DNA from: Pseudomonas antarctica
Lineage (GTDB): Bacteria > Pseudomonadota > Gammaproteobacteria > Pseudomonadales > Pseudomonadaceae
DNA length: 64,000 nucleotides
Reading direction: 5' to 3'
Assembly: GCF_001647715.1 (NCBI RefSeq)
Contig: NZ_CP015600.1
Span: 3,038,001-3,102,000, forward strand
Shown here: positions 41,607 to 50,571 of the stretch, piece by piece
Position numbering within the stretch: the first letter of the stretch is position 1
Layout: each line of letters starts with the position of its first letter
Position numbers and translations under genes: made by a program
The notes under the pieces: model-generated
What the model was told of the DNA's origin: nothing
The model's database searches: none
What the model saw: the letters and a program-made list of their open reading frames with translations, nothing else

Positions 41607-44564
41607 ATGATCACCGATTCACCGCGTTTCAAACCGTTTACCGCAGGCTCCTTGCTCCTGTTGTCCGTTGCGGCACAGGCGGCCTATATCGAGACCGGCC
41701 AACCCGGTAACCCTGCCAGTTGGCGTTCCGCCGAATTCCAGAGCGACTGGGGCCTGGGTCGCATGAAGGCGGATGAAGCCTATGCCACCGGCATCACCGG
41801 CAACGGGGTCAAGGTCGGTGCGCTGGACTCAGGCTTCGATCCCAATCACCCCGAGGCTTCCAAAGACCGCTATCACGCCGTCACCGCCACAGGCACCTAC
41901 GTCGATGGCAGCCCGTTCAGCACCACCGGTGCGCTCAACCCCAATAACGACTCCCACGGCACCCATGTCACCGGCACCATGGGCGCCGCCCGTGATGGCA
42001 CCGGCATGCACGGCGTGGCCTACAACGCGCAAATCTATGTGGGCAATACCAACGCCAACGACAGCTTCCTGTTTGGCCCGACCCCGGACCCCAAGTATTT
42101 CAAGGCGGTGTACAGCGCGTTGGTGGATTCCGGTGTGCGGGCCATCAACAACAGTTGGGGCAGCCAGCCCAAGGACGTCAGCTACCAAACCCTCGGCGAC
42201 CTGCATGCGGCCTACGCCCAGCATTACAACCAGGGCACGTGGCTGGATGCGGCGGCGGACGTGGCAAAGGCCGGCGTTATCAACGTGTTCAGTGCCGGTA
42301 ACAGCGGTTACGCGAACGCGAGCGTGCGTTCGGCCTTGCCGTATTTCCAGCCGGAACTGGAAGGCCACTGGTTGGCCGTGTCGGGTTTGGACAAGGCGAA
42401 TAACCAGAAATACAACAAGTGCGGGATCGCCAAATACTGGTGCATTTCCACACCGGGCGCGCTGATCAACAGCACCGTTCCCGATGGCGGTTATGGGGTG
42501 AAATCCGGCACCTCGATGTCGGCGCCCCATGCCACGGGCGCGCTGGCGCTGGTCATGGAACGCTACCCGTACATGACCAATGAGCAAGCGTTGCAGGTGC
42601 TGTTGACCACCGCCACGCAGCTCGACGGTTCGCTCACCCAGGCACCCAACACCACTGTGGGCTGGGGCGTGCCAGACCTCGGCCGGGCAATGCACGGGCC
42701 GGGGCAATTGCTTGGCCCGATGAATGTCAGCCTGGCCGCCGGGCAGGGTGATGTCTGGAGCAATGCAATCTCCGATCAGGCCTTGCTCCAGCGCCAGGCC
42801 GAGGACCGCGCCGAGCACAGCGCCTGGCAGCAAACCCTGGTCGACAAGGGCTGGCAAAATGGTGTGGGCGCGACCGCCAGCCAGCAGGACAAGACCGATT
42901 ACGCCGTTGGCAACGCCCGCGACCAGGCCGCTGCAAACCGGGTATATGAAGGCAGCCTGATCAAATCCGGTGCCGGCAGCCTGGTACTCAGCGGCGAAAG
43001 CACCTACCGTGGCGCGACCACCGTTAATGGGGGGTTGTTGGCCGTGAATGGCGCGTTGACCTCGGCCGTGACCGTCAACACCAGCGGCACACTCGGCGGT
43101 TCCGGGCGTATCGGCGCCTTGTCGGTGAACAGCGGTGGCACGGTGGCACCGGGCAATTCCGTGGGCACTTTGCAGGTGGCCGGCGATGTGAACCTGGGCG
43201 CGGGCTCCACGTATGCGGTGGAACTGACCCCCACCAGCAGCGACCGCATTGTCGCGGGCGGCAAGGCCGTGCTGGGCGGCGGCACCGTAACCCTGGCGCT
43301 GGAAAACAGCCCGACGTTACTCAGCCAGAACCAGGTGCACAGCCTGATTGGCCAGCAATACACCATCCTCCAGGCGGCGGGTGGCATCCAGGGCCAGTTT
43401 GGCCAGGTACTGCCCAACTACGTGTTCCTCGGCGGCACACTCGACTACGCCGCCAATGGCGTGCAGTTGGACGTGGGGCGCAACAACGCCACATTCGCCA
43501 GCGTCGCCGCCACCCGTAACCAGCGCAACGTTGCGGCCGCCGCCGAGCAACTCGGCGCCGGTAACCCGGTGTATGAGAGCGTGTTGGTGTCGGACTCGGT
43601 CGCCACCGCCCGCCAAGGCTTGCAGCAATTGTCCGGTGAAATCTACCCGGCGATTGGCGCGATGCTGATCAACGACAGCCTGCAACTGCGCGACGCCGTC
43701 GGCGAGCGCCTGCGCCATGTGCCGGTGAACGGTGAAAGCAACCTGTGGCTCAAGGCGCTCGGCGCCTGGGGCAAGACCGACAGCCGCAGCGAAACGGCTG
43801 GCGCCAACACCTCGATCGGCGGCCTGCTGGCCGGTGTCGACGGTGCACTCGACGAGCAGACCCGTGTGGGTGTGGTTGCCGGCTACAGCGACAGCTCGCT
43901 GAATATGGGCAGCGGCACGCATTCGTCGGCGTCCATCGACAGTTACCACTTCGGCGCGTATGCCGGGCGTGAATTGGGCGACTGGCGCGTCAGCGTCGGC
44001 GGTGCCTACAGCTGGCATCGCGGCGATGTGAAGCGTGAGTTGCAATACGGCGAAGTCAGCGGCAAGCAAAAGACCAAGCTGGACGCGCGCACGGCCCAGC
44101 TGTTCACCGAAGCCGCGTACCGCATTCACCTGCAACCGCTGGCGCTGGAACCGTTCGCCAACCTGGCCTACGTGCACCTGGACAGTGACTCTTTCCACGA
44201 AAAAGGCGATGCCGCAGCGCTTGAGCGTGGCAGTGATCGGCGCGATGCCGTGCTCAGCACCCTTGGTGTGCGGGCGCTGAAAACCCTGCCTCTGAATGAC
44301 CATCAGCAGCTTGAACTCTCCGGTTCCCTGGGCTGGCAACACAGCCTCACGGCGGTCGATTCCGAAGAACATTTGGCGTTTGTCGCAGGCGGGCCTTCAT
44401 TTGCCGTGCGCAGTTCGCCGTTGCTGCGCGATGCCGCATTGGTCGGTGTGCAGGCCAGCCTCGCGCTGAGCCCGACCACACGGGTCAACCTGGATTACAA
44501 CGGCCAGTTGGGTGGCCGTGAGAAAACCCAGGGCGTGGGGCTGAGCCTGAACTGGCAGTTCTAG
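41607..44564 (+). CDS. Subtilisin-like autotransporter protease (PrtA/PspA type)
   Basis: This 985-aa type Va autotransporter begins with a signal peptide ending in AAQAA. The S8 protease domain shows the triad Asp74 (GALDSGFD), His117 (NDSHGTHVTGT) and Ser303 (SGTSMSAPH). After it come autotransporter-associated repeats (GAGSLVLSGESTYRGATTV). The C-terminal 280 residues form the beta-barrel, ending GLSLNWQF with the terminal aromatic needed for BamA recognition. The ribosome site AAGGATGG precedes the start. It is placed between aprF and a second similar gene. Proteins of this type occur at the same place in other fluorescens-group strains. Confidence 0.94.
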   Translation: MITDSPRFKPFTAGSLLLLSVAAQAAYIETGQPGNPASWRSAEFQSDWGLGRMKADEAYATGITGNGVKVGALDSGFDPNHPEASKDRYHAVTATGTYVDGSPFSTTGALNPNNDSHGTHVTGTMGAARDGTGMHGVAYNAQIYVGNTNANDSFLFGPTPDPKYFKAVYSALVDSGVRAINNSWGSQPKDVSYQTLGDLHAAYAQHYNQGTWLDAAADVAKAGVINVFSAGNSGYANASVRSALPYFQPELEGHWLAVSGLDKANNQKYNKCGIAKYWCISTPGALINSTVPDGGYGVKSGTSMSAPHATGALALVMERYPYMTNEQALQVLLTTATQLDGSLTQAPNTTVGWGVPDLGRAMHGPGQLLGPMNVSLAAGQGDVWSNAISDQALLQRQAEDRAEHSAWQQTLVDKGWQNGVGATASQQDKTDYAVGNARDQAAANRVYEGSLIKSGAGSLVLSGESTYRGATTVNGGLLAVNGALTSAVTVNTSGTLGGSGRIGALSVNSGGTVAPGNSVGTLQVAGDVNLGAGSTYAVELTPTSSDRIVAGGKAVLGGGTVTLALENSPTLLSQNQVHSLIGQQYTILQAAGGIQGQFGQVLPNYVFLGGTLDYAANGVQLDVGRNNATFASVAATRNQRNVAAAAEQLGAGNPVYESVLVSDSVATARQGLQQLSGEIYPAIGAMLINDSLQLRDAVGERLRHVPVNGESNLWLKALGAWGKTDSRSETAGANTSIGGLLAGVDGALDEQTRVGVVAGYSDSSLNMGSGTHSSASIDSYHFGAYAGRELGDWRVSVGGAYSWHRGDVKRELQYGEVSGKQKTKLDARTAQLFTEAAYRIHLQPLALEPFANLAYVHLDSDSFHEKGDAAALERGSDRRDAVLSTLGVRALKTLPLNDHQQLELSGSLGWQHSLTAVDSEEHLAFVAGGPSFAVRSSPLLRDAALVGVQASLALSPTTRVNLDYNGQLGGREKTQGVGLSLNWQF

Positions 44565-44583
44565 AGGGCAGCGCAGGTCAGAA

Positions 44584-44672
44584 GGTGGGAGCGGGCGTGC
44601 TCGCGATAGCGGTGGGGCAGTGATGCAGTTGCTGGCTGATACACCCTCATCGCAGGCAAGCCAGCTCCCACA
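44584..44672. repeat. REP pair (BIME-like)
   Basis: GGTGGGAGCGGGCGTGCTCGCGATAGCGG and, inverted, CATCGCAGGCAAGCCAGCTCCCAC are two facing REP units about 40 bp apart. They lie between the two autotransporter genes. Such elements often sit at operon joints and can block exonucleases or host RAYT transposase action. Confidence 0.75.
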
Positions 44673-44739
44673 TTCACTCGTCGGCGCTCCAGAGAAAGCG
44701 ATTTACACACGTGCAATAAGAAAACTAAGGAAGGTCACC

Positions 44740-47700
44740 GTGAAAAAACACAAGTCAGGGTTAATTACCGCCACTCACACAGGCCCGGGCTATCCGCTCA
44801 AGGCCTTGAGCTGCGTGCCATACGGCGCGTTGCTGTGCTGCCTGGCAAGCCTGGGAACCGCCCAGGCCGCACCCTATGTGGAAGCGGGCAAACTGGGCGA
44901 CGCCGCGAGCTGGCGCAGCAACGAGTTCAAGGCCGATTGGGGCCTGGGCGCCGTGCACGCAGACGCTGCCTACGCCGCCGGCTACACCGGCAAGGGCGTC
45001 AAGCTGGGCATCTTCGACCAGCCGGTGTACGCCCAGCACCCGGAATTCGCCAGCCCCGGCAAGGTGGTGACGATTGTCACCGAAGGCATCCGCCAATACA
45101 CCGACCCCTATATTCCGGTGAAGGCGGGCGATGCGTTCCGTTATGACGGCACGCCGTCCCAGGACTCTAACGGCAAGCTGGGTAACCATGGCACCCACGT
45201 CGGCGGCATTGCCGCCGGTAACCGTGACGGAGGGCCGATGCATGGCGTGGCCTTCAATGCGCAAATCATCAGCGCGGAAAACGGCGACCCGGGGCCGGAA
45301 GACGGGATCATCCTCGGCAACGACGGCGCGGTGTACAAGGCAGGCTGGGATGGGCTGGTCGCCAGCGGCGCCCGGATCATCAACAACAGCTGGGGCATCG
45401 GCATTGGTGACCAGTACGCCAAGGGCGGTCGCGATCCGGCGTACCCGAACTTCACGGTCAATGAAGCGCAGGCGCAGTTCAATAATATCCGGCCGATCCT
45501 CGGCACGCTTGCCGGTGGTGCTTATCAAGGCGCAATCGATGCGGCCCGCAGCGGCGTGCTGACCATCTTTGCCGCCGGTAACGACTACAACCGCAACAAC
45601 CCGGATGCAATGTCGGGCCTGGCGTACTTTGTGCCGGAGATTGCACCGAACTGGCTGTCGGTAGCCGCCTTGCAGCAAAACCCGGATACCACGAGTCCCA
45701 ATCCGTATGTGATCAGCACCTTCTCGTCGCGCTGCGGGTATGCGGCGAGCTTCTGTGTGTCGGCGCCGGGCACGAAGATTTTCAGCTCGATCATCAACGG
45801 CACCACCCTTGCCAACCTCACCACCGACTGGGCCAACAAAAACGGCACCTCTATGGCTGCGCCCCATGTGGCGGGCGCCGCGGCGGTGCTGATGGAGCGC
45901 TTCCCGTACATGAGCGGCGAGCAGGTCTCCACCGTGCTCAAAACCACCGCTACCGACCTCGGCGCGCCGGGCATCGACGCGCTGTACGGCTGGGGCATGA
46001 TCAACCTGGGCAAGGCGGTTAATGGGCCAGGGATGTTTATTACCGCCGAAGATATCCCGGCTGAGTTCCGTATCGACGGGGCGTATGGCAGCGGGCAGTT
46101 TGTCGCGGATTTGCCAGGGATCGGCGCCGTGGTGGATGCCGGCAAACCGACCCAACGCCTGTGCACGGACGTGCATTGCGGGTTGGACGTGTGGAGCAAC
46201 AATATTTCAGGCCATGGCGGCCTGACCAAGCAGGGCATCGGCACCCTGGTGCTGACCGGCGCTAACACCTACAGCGGCCCGACCCTGGTCAATCAAGGTT
46301 TGCTGGCGATCAACGGCTCGGTCACTTCCGACGTGACCGTCGGCCAGAGCGGTGTGCTCGGTGGCTCGGGGCGCATCGGTTCGCTGAGCGCAAAAAGCGG
46401 CGGCACCGTGGCACCGGGTAATTCCATCGGCACGCTGAATGTGGCGGGTAATGTCACCTTTGACGCAGGGTCGACCTACGCGGTGGAGTTGTCGCCGACC
46501 AGCAGTGACCGAATTGTCGCCGGGGGGACCGCCACGCTCAATGGCGGCACCGTGACCCTGGCCCTGGAAAACAGCCCGACGCTGCTGACCAATGCGCAGG
46601 CTGGAAGCTTGATCGGTCGCCAGTACAACATCCTGCAAGCCGCAGGCGGCGTAACCGGCAGTTTCGGTGCGGTAGTGCCGAACTACCTGTTTGTCGGTGG
46701 CACCTTGAACTACGCCGCCACCGGCGTGCAACTGGACGTGGCGCGTACCAACAGCTTCGCCAGTGTGGCCGTGACGCCAAACCAGCGTGCTGTGGCGGCT
46801 GCGGCCGACCAATTGGGCGCGGGCAATGCGGTGTATGAAAGCCTGTTGCTGGCGCCGACTGCAGCCTCGGCGCAAGGTGCGTTCCAACAGCTCTCCGGCG
46901 AAATTTACCCGGCGCTGCAAAGTGCGTTGGTGAATGACAGCCGTTACGTGCGTGAAGCAGTGGGCGAACGCCTGCGCAATGGCGAGATGGGCGCCAGCAG
47001 CCAGACCCTCGATAGCCGTGGCAACGTGTGGGTCAAGGCGTTGGGCGCGTGGGGCAAGACGGACAGCCGCAGCGACACGGCGGGCTACACCACGTCACTG
47101 GGCGGCATGCTCGCTGGTGTAGACGGCGCGCTGGACGAGGCGACCCGTATCGGCCTGGTCGCCGGCTACAGCGACACCTCGTTGAACATGGGCAACGACA
47201 CCCATTCCCGGGCTTCGGTCGACAGCTACCACTTCGGCGCGTACGCCGGGCATGAGATCGGTGCCTTGCGCCTGAGCGGTGGTGCGACCTACAGCTGGCA
47301 TCGCGCCGACGTGAAGCGCGACCTGCAATACGGCGACGTCTCCGGCAAGCAAAAAGTCAAAGTGGATGCGAGCAGCACCCAGGTGTTCGGCGAGGCGGCA
47401 TATCGCGTCAACCTGCAACCTTTGGCCCTGGAGCCGTTCGCCAACCTGGCCTACGTGCACCTGGACACCGACGGTTTCACCGAAAAGGGTGATGCCGCTG
47501 CGCTGAAAGGTCGCGACGACAGCCGTGATGTGGTGTTGAGCACCTTGGGCATGCGTGCGTTGAAGACCTTCAATGTCAATGACCACCAGCAACTCGAGGT
47601 GTCCGGCACGCTGGGCTGGCAGCACAACCTGAGCAGCACCGATTCCGAACAGCACCTGGCGTTTGCCTCGGGCGGTCCGTCGTTTGCGGTGGAAAGCGCA

Positions 47701-47847
47701 CCGATGGTGCGTGATGCGGCATTGGTGGGCGCGCGGGTCAGCCTGGCGTTGAGCAAGGACGCGCGGGTGAACTTTGATTACAACGGCCTGCTGGCCAGCA
47801 AGGAAAAAATCCACGGGGTGGGGTTGAGCCTCGACTGGGCGTTCTAA
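44740..47847 (+). CDS. Second subtilisin-like autotransporter protease (PrtB/PspB type)
   Basis: This is a 1035-aa paralogue of the preceding protease. The start is a GTG at 44740 preceded by AAGGAAGG, giving MKKHKSGLITATHTG. The long signal region ends near LGTAQAAPY. The triad is His150 (NHGTHVGGIAAG), Ser371 (NGTSMAAPHVAG) and Asp93. Asp93 lies in GIFDQPVY rather than the usual D-S/T-G. The beta-barrel domain is closely similar to that of the upstream gene (WVKALGAWGKTDSRSDTAGY) and ends in WAF. Proteolytic activity is likely but the altered Asp motif leaves some doubt. Role in the host or in cell-surface processing is unknown. Confidence 0.92.
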   Translation: MKKHKSGLITATHTGPGYPLKALSCVPYGALLCCLASLGTAQAAPYVEAGKLGDAASWRSNEFKADWGLGAVHADAAYAAGYTGKGVKLGIFDQPVYAQHPEFASPGKVVTIVTEGIRQYTDPYIPVKAGDAFRYDGTPSQDSNGKLGNHGTHVGGIAAGNRDGGPMHGVAFNAQIISAENGDPGPEDGIILGNDGAVYKAGWDGLVASGARIINNSWGIGIGDQYAKGGRDPAYPNFTVNEAQAQFNNIRPILGTLAGGAYQGAIDAARSGVLTIFAAGNDYNRNNPDAMSGLAYFVPEIAPNWLSVAALQQNPDTTSPNPYVISTFSSRCGYAASFCVSAPGTKIFSSIINGTTLANLTTDWANKNGTSMAAPHVAGAAAVLMERFPYMSGEQVSTVLKTTATDLGAPGIDALYGWGMINLGKAVNGPGMFITAEDIPAEFRIDGAYGSGQFVADLPGIGAVVDAGKPTQRLCTDVHCGLDVWSNNISGHGGLTKQGIGTLVLTGANTYSGPTLVNQGLLAINGSVTSDVTVGQSGVLGGSGRIGSLSAKSGGTVAPGNSIGTLNVAGNVTFDAGSTYAVELSPTSSDRIVAGGTATLNGGTVTLALENSPTLLTNAQAGSLIGRQYNILQAAGGVTGSFGAVVPNYLFVGGTLNYAATGVQLDVARTNSFASVAVTPNQRAVAAAADQLGAGNAVYESLLLAPTAASAQGAFQQLSGEIYPALQSALVNDSRYVREAVGERLRNGEMGASSQTLDSRGNVWVKALGAWGKTDSRSDTAGYTTSLGGMLAGVDGALDEATRIGLVAGYSDTSLNMGNDTHSRASVDSYHFGAYAGHEIGALRLSGGATYSWHRADVKRDLQYGDVSGKQKVKVDASSTQVFGEAAYRVNLQPLALEPFANLAYVHLDTDGFTEKGDAAALKGRDDSRDVVLSTLGMRALKTFNVNDHQQLEVSGTLGWQHNLSSTDSEQHLAFASGGPSFAVESAPMVRDAALVGARVSLALSKDARVNFDYNGLLASKEKIHGVGLSLDWAF

Positions 47848-47878
47848 GGGTTTCACACCCTTGCAGGGTGCCGGGCTT

Positions 47879-47968
47879 GTGTGGGAGCCGGGCTTGCCCG
47901 CGATGCAGGCACCTCGGTAGGTCAGTTGCACCGAGGTGATGCTATCGCAGGCAAGCCAGCTCCCACAT
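47879..47968. repeat. REP pair (BIME-like)
   Basis: TGTGGGAGCCGGGCTTGCCCGCGATG faces CATCGCAGGCAAGCCAGCTCCCACA across a smaller hairpin ACCTCGGT...ACCGAGGT. It lies between the second autotransporter and the lipase gene and may partly insulate lipase expression. Confidence 0.8.
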
Positions 47969-48039
47969 AAAGCCTGTTCCCTCAGGGGCAACGGGTGTTT
48001 TCGCTTTCTCTACAAATCCAACAACAGAGAGGCACTACC

Positions 48040-49470
48040 ATGGGTATCTTTGACTATAAAAACCTCGGCACCGAGGGTTCCAAAGCGCTGTTCGCCGACG
48101 CCATGGCGATCACGTTGTACTCCTACCACAACCTGGATAACGGCTTTGCCGTGGGTTACCAGCACAATGGCCTCGGGCTTGGTTTGCCGGCCACGCTGGT
48201 CGGTGCGCTGCTCGGGAGCACGGATTCACAGGGCGTGATCCCAGGTATTCCCTGGAACCCCGATTCGGAAAAAGCCGCGCTGGAGGCGGTGCAAAAAGCC
48301 GGTTGGACGCCCATCAGCGCAGGTACCCTCGGCTACGGCGGCAAAGTCGATGCGCGCGGCACGTTCTTTGGCGAAAAAGCCGGCTACACCACGGCGCAGG
48401 TCGAGGTGCTGGGCAAGTACGATGACGCCGGCAAACTGCTGGAAATCGGCATCGGCTTTCGTGGCACATCGGGGCCACGGGAAACCTTGATCAGCGACTC
48501 GATCGGCGACCTGATCAGCGATCTGCTCGCTGCCCTGGGCCCCAAGGATTACGCAAAAAACTACGCCGGCGAAGCCTTCGGCGGTTTGCTCAAAAACGTC
48601 GCCGATTACGCCGGTGCCCATGGCCTGACGGGCAAGGACGTGGTGGTCAGCGGCCACAGCCTGGGCGGCCTGGCGGTCAACAGCATGGCGGATTTGAGCA
48701 CCAACAAATGGTCGGGCTTCTACAAGGACGCCAACTACGTGGCCTATGCATCACCGACCCAAAGCGCCGGCGACAAGGTGCTCAACATCGGCTATGAAAA
48801 CGACCCGGTGTTTCGCGCGCTGGACGGCTCCTCCTTCAATCTGTCGTCCCTGGGCGTGCACGACAAGCCCCACGAGTCGACCACCGACAATATCGTCAGC
48901 TTCAACGACCACTACGCCTCGACGCTGTGGAATGTGCTGCCGTTTTCCATCGTCAACCTGCCGACCTGGGTCTCGCACCTGCCAACCGCGTATGGCGACG
49001 GCATGACGCGCATCCTCGACTCCGGCTTCTATGACCAGATGACCCGTGATTCCACGGTAATCGTTGCCAACTTGTCCGACCCGGCGCGAGCCACTACCTG
49101 GGTGCAGGACCTCAACCGCAATGCCGAGCCGCACAAAGGCAATACCTTCATTATCGGCAGCGACGGCAACGACCTGATCCAGGGTGGCAAGGGCGCGGAC
49201 TTTATCGAAGGCGGCAAAGGCAATGACACGATTCGCGACAACAGTGGGCATAACACCTTTCTGTTCAGCGGCCAGTTCGGCAACGATCGCGTGATTGGCT
49301 ACCAGGCCACCGACAAGCTGGTGTTCCAGGACGTGCAGGGGAGCACCGACCTGCGTGACCATGCCAAAGTGGTCGGCGCGGACACGGTGCTCACGTTTGG
49401 CGCCGACTCGGTGACCCTGGTCGGTGTCGGGCATGGTGGCCTGTGGGCGGACGGCGTCAGCATCGGCTGA
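48040..49470 (+). CDS. tliA: Secreted thermostable lipase, family I.3 (TliA/LipA)
   Basis: This 476-aa extracellular triacylglycerol lipase matches the length of TliA of P. fluorescens. The nucleophile Ser207 lies in VSGHSLGG, the residue number known for this family. Calcium-binding RTX repeats (GGKGADFIEGGKGNDTI, about residues 384-400) and a C-terminal secretion signal follow. There is no Sec signal, so it uses AprDEF encoded upstream. The ATG at 48040 has AGAGAGG eight to fourteen bases before it and is preferred over upstream in-frame codons. Its stop codon abuts the stop of the convergent small gene with no gap. Confidence 0.97.
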   Translation: MGIFDYKNLGTEGSKALFADAMAITLYSYHNLDNGFAVGYQHNGLGLGLPATLVGALLGSTDSQGVIPGIPWNPDSEKAALEAVQKAGWTPISAGTLGYGGKVDARGTFFGEKAGYTTAQVEVLGKYDDAGKLLEIGIGFRGTSGPRETLISDSIGDLISDLLAALGPKDYAKNYAGEAFGGLLKNVADYAGAHGLTGKDVVVSGHSLGGLAVNSMADLSTNKWSGFYKDANYVAYASPTQSAGDKVLNIGYENDPVFRALDGSSFNLSSLGVHDKPHESTTDNIVSFNDHYASTLWNVLPFSIVNLPTWVSHLPTAYGDGMTRILDSGFYDQMTRDSTVIVANLSDPARATTWVQDLNRNAEPHKGNTFIIGSDGNDLIQGGKGADFIEGGKGNDTIRDNSGHNTFLFSGQFGNDRVIGYQATDKLVFQDVQGSTDLRDHAKVVGADTVLTFGADSVTLVGVGHGGLWADGVSIG

Positions 49471-49743
49471 TCAACGCCAATTATGCCCCCGCCAGCCGCC
49501 ACCCCAATACGGCCGGTGGGGGTTGCCATAGCCGTAACCGTAGACATGATGCGGATAGTAATAGGGCCGTGGGCCGTAACCCCAGTGGCCGTAATAGACC
49601 GGTGGAGGCGGGGCTTGCACCACGATCACCCTTGGCGGCTGACGAATGATGATGGTGTCGGCAAACGCCGGCGCACTGGCCAGGGCCGCCAGCGTCAGCG
49701 GAATCAGTAAAAGAGCGCGTACTGTCCGGGACATGAGTGCCAT
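49471..49743 (-). CDS. Tyr/His/Pro-rich small exported protein
   Basis: This 90-aa protein has a signal peptide (MSRTVRALLLIPLTLAALASAPAFAD) and a mature part rich in Pro, Tyr, His and Gly (PPPPVYYGHWGYGPRPYYYP). The start at 49743 (MALMSRTV) or 49734 is chosen because upstream in-frame sequence is not signal-like. Such low-complexity envelope proteins are common in Pseudomonas and may bind metals or the surface, but function is unknown. The downstream end touches tliA tail to tail. Confidence 0.75.
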   Translation of the reverse strand: MALMSRTVRALLLIPLTLAALASAPAFADTIIIRQPPRVIVVQAPPPPVYYGHWGYGPRPYYYPHHVYGYGYGNPHRPYWGGGWRGHNWR

Positions 49744-49932
49744 GGCCGTCTTTCTCCGTTCTACCACCCTCGAAAATGAAGGCGGCTTACCGGTTAAACG
49801 CCGGCAGGGCGAAAAACCTTCGGTAAATAAATCTTCACGGATCAACGGCGCAGCGCAGCGACGGATTGGGCCGGTCTCAGGCGTTTAATCACTGCCTGCG
49901 AGATGTTTCGCGCGTTATGTGAGGAGCTGAGC

Positions 49933-50100
49933 ATGTCCCGATTTCGACTGATGCTGTGCGCTCTGGTACTGCTGGGGCTGGGCGGGTGCGCGGTGTACCC
50001 GGCCTATCCGGGCCCATGCTGCTACCGGCCGTACTACCACTCGTACTATTACCATCCCTATTACCACCCGTATTACTACCACCCGTACTACCGGTATTGA
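49933..50100 (+). CDS. Tyr/His-rich small lipoprotein
   Basis: This 55-aa protein has a lipoprotein signal with lipobox LGGC (about residues 16-19). The mature part is almost only Tyr, His and Pro in a repeating YYHPYYHP pattern, with a Cys pair in GPCCYRP. The start ATG follows GAGGAGCTGAGC. It is followed by a clear terminator. The composition suggests a metal-binding or envelope-packing role, which is inference. It is divergent from the similar small gene at 49.5 kb. Confidence 0.7.
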   Translation: MSRFRLMLCALVLLGLGGCAVYPAYPGPCCYRPYYHSYYYHPYYHPYYYHPYYRY

Positions 50101-50118
50101 TCGGTTGGCAGCCCAAAC

Positions 50119-50146
50119 AAAAAGCCCCGCATTGGCGGGGCTTTTT
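50119..50146. terminator. Bidirectional rho-independent terminator
   Basis: A perfect 12-bp stem AAAAAGCCCCGC / GCGGGGCTTTTT with an ATTG loop. It serves the Tyr/His lipoprotein gene and the convergent YgdI-like gene. Confidence 0.92.
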
Positions 50147-50159
50147 GGTTTTCAGGTGC

Positions 50160-50384
50160 TTACTTTTCGTTACGCACCGTCGCTACATCATCCGCCTTGA
50201 CGCGTATGTGCTTGCCGGCGATATCGGTGAATTCATAGAAGCCGTCGGCTGTCTTGGTCTTGGGGGTGTCCTTGGTCAAATACTGCGTGCCGTTTTGCAA
50301 TGTCACGACGGTTTGCGTGGAGCAACCAGTCAATAGCAGAAAAGTGAGTGCAACCAGTGGAAGACCCAAATTCTTCATGTTCAT
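50160..50384 (-). CDS. YgdI/YgdR-type lipoprotein (DUF903)
   Basis: This 74-aa lipoprotein starts MNMKNLGLPLVALTFLLLTG with a TGCS lipobox. The mature SH3-like domain reads VVTLQNGTQYLTKDTPKT and then TADGFYEFTDIAGKHIRVKADDV, matching the DUF903 family. The function of these small outer-membrane-associated lipoproteins is not known. It is monocistronic. An ATG at 50378 (MKNLGL) is an alternative start. Confidence 0.87.
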   Translation of the reverse strand: MNMKNLGLPLVALTFLLLTGCSTQTVVTLQNGTQYLTKDTPKTKTADGFYEFTDIAGKHIRVKADDVATVRNEK

Positions 50385-50571
50385 AACCCTTACCTTTAAC
50401 CCTGAAAAGTCCCGCGCCATGGGCTGCGGGCCGCAAATGTTACGCCATCAACTGTCCTATCTGATCACTTTTATACAAAAAGTTGCGTGCGCCATTTATC
50501 TATTACCGATTGCAACAGCGCGCCACTGGCGGCACTCTGTATGCATAACCAGTATTTGATCAGCGCGCGAC

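Noticed and set aside
44761-46176. A 471-codon minus-strand frame opposite the second autotransporter
   Set aside because: It mirrors conserved subtilase codons and has no start context or protein features of its own.
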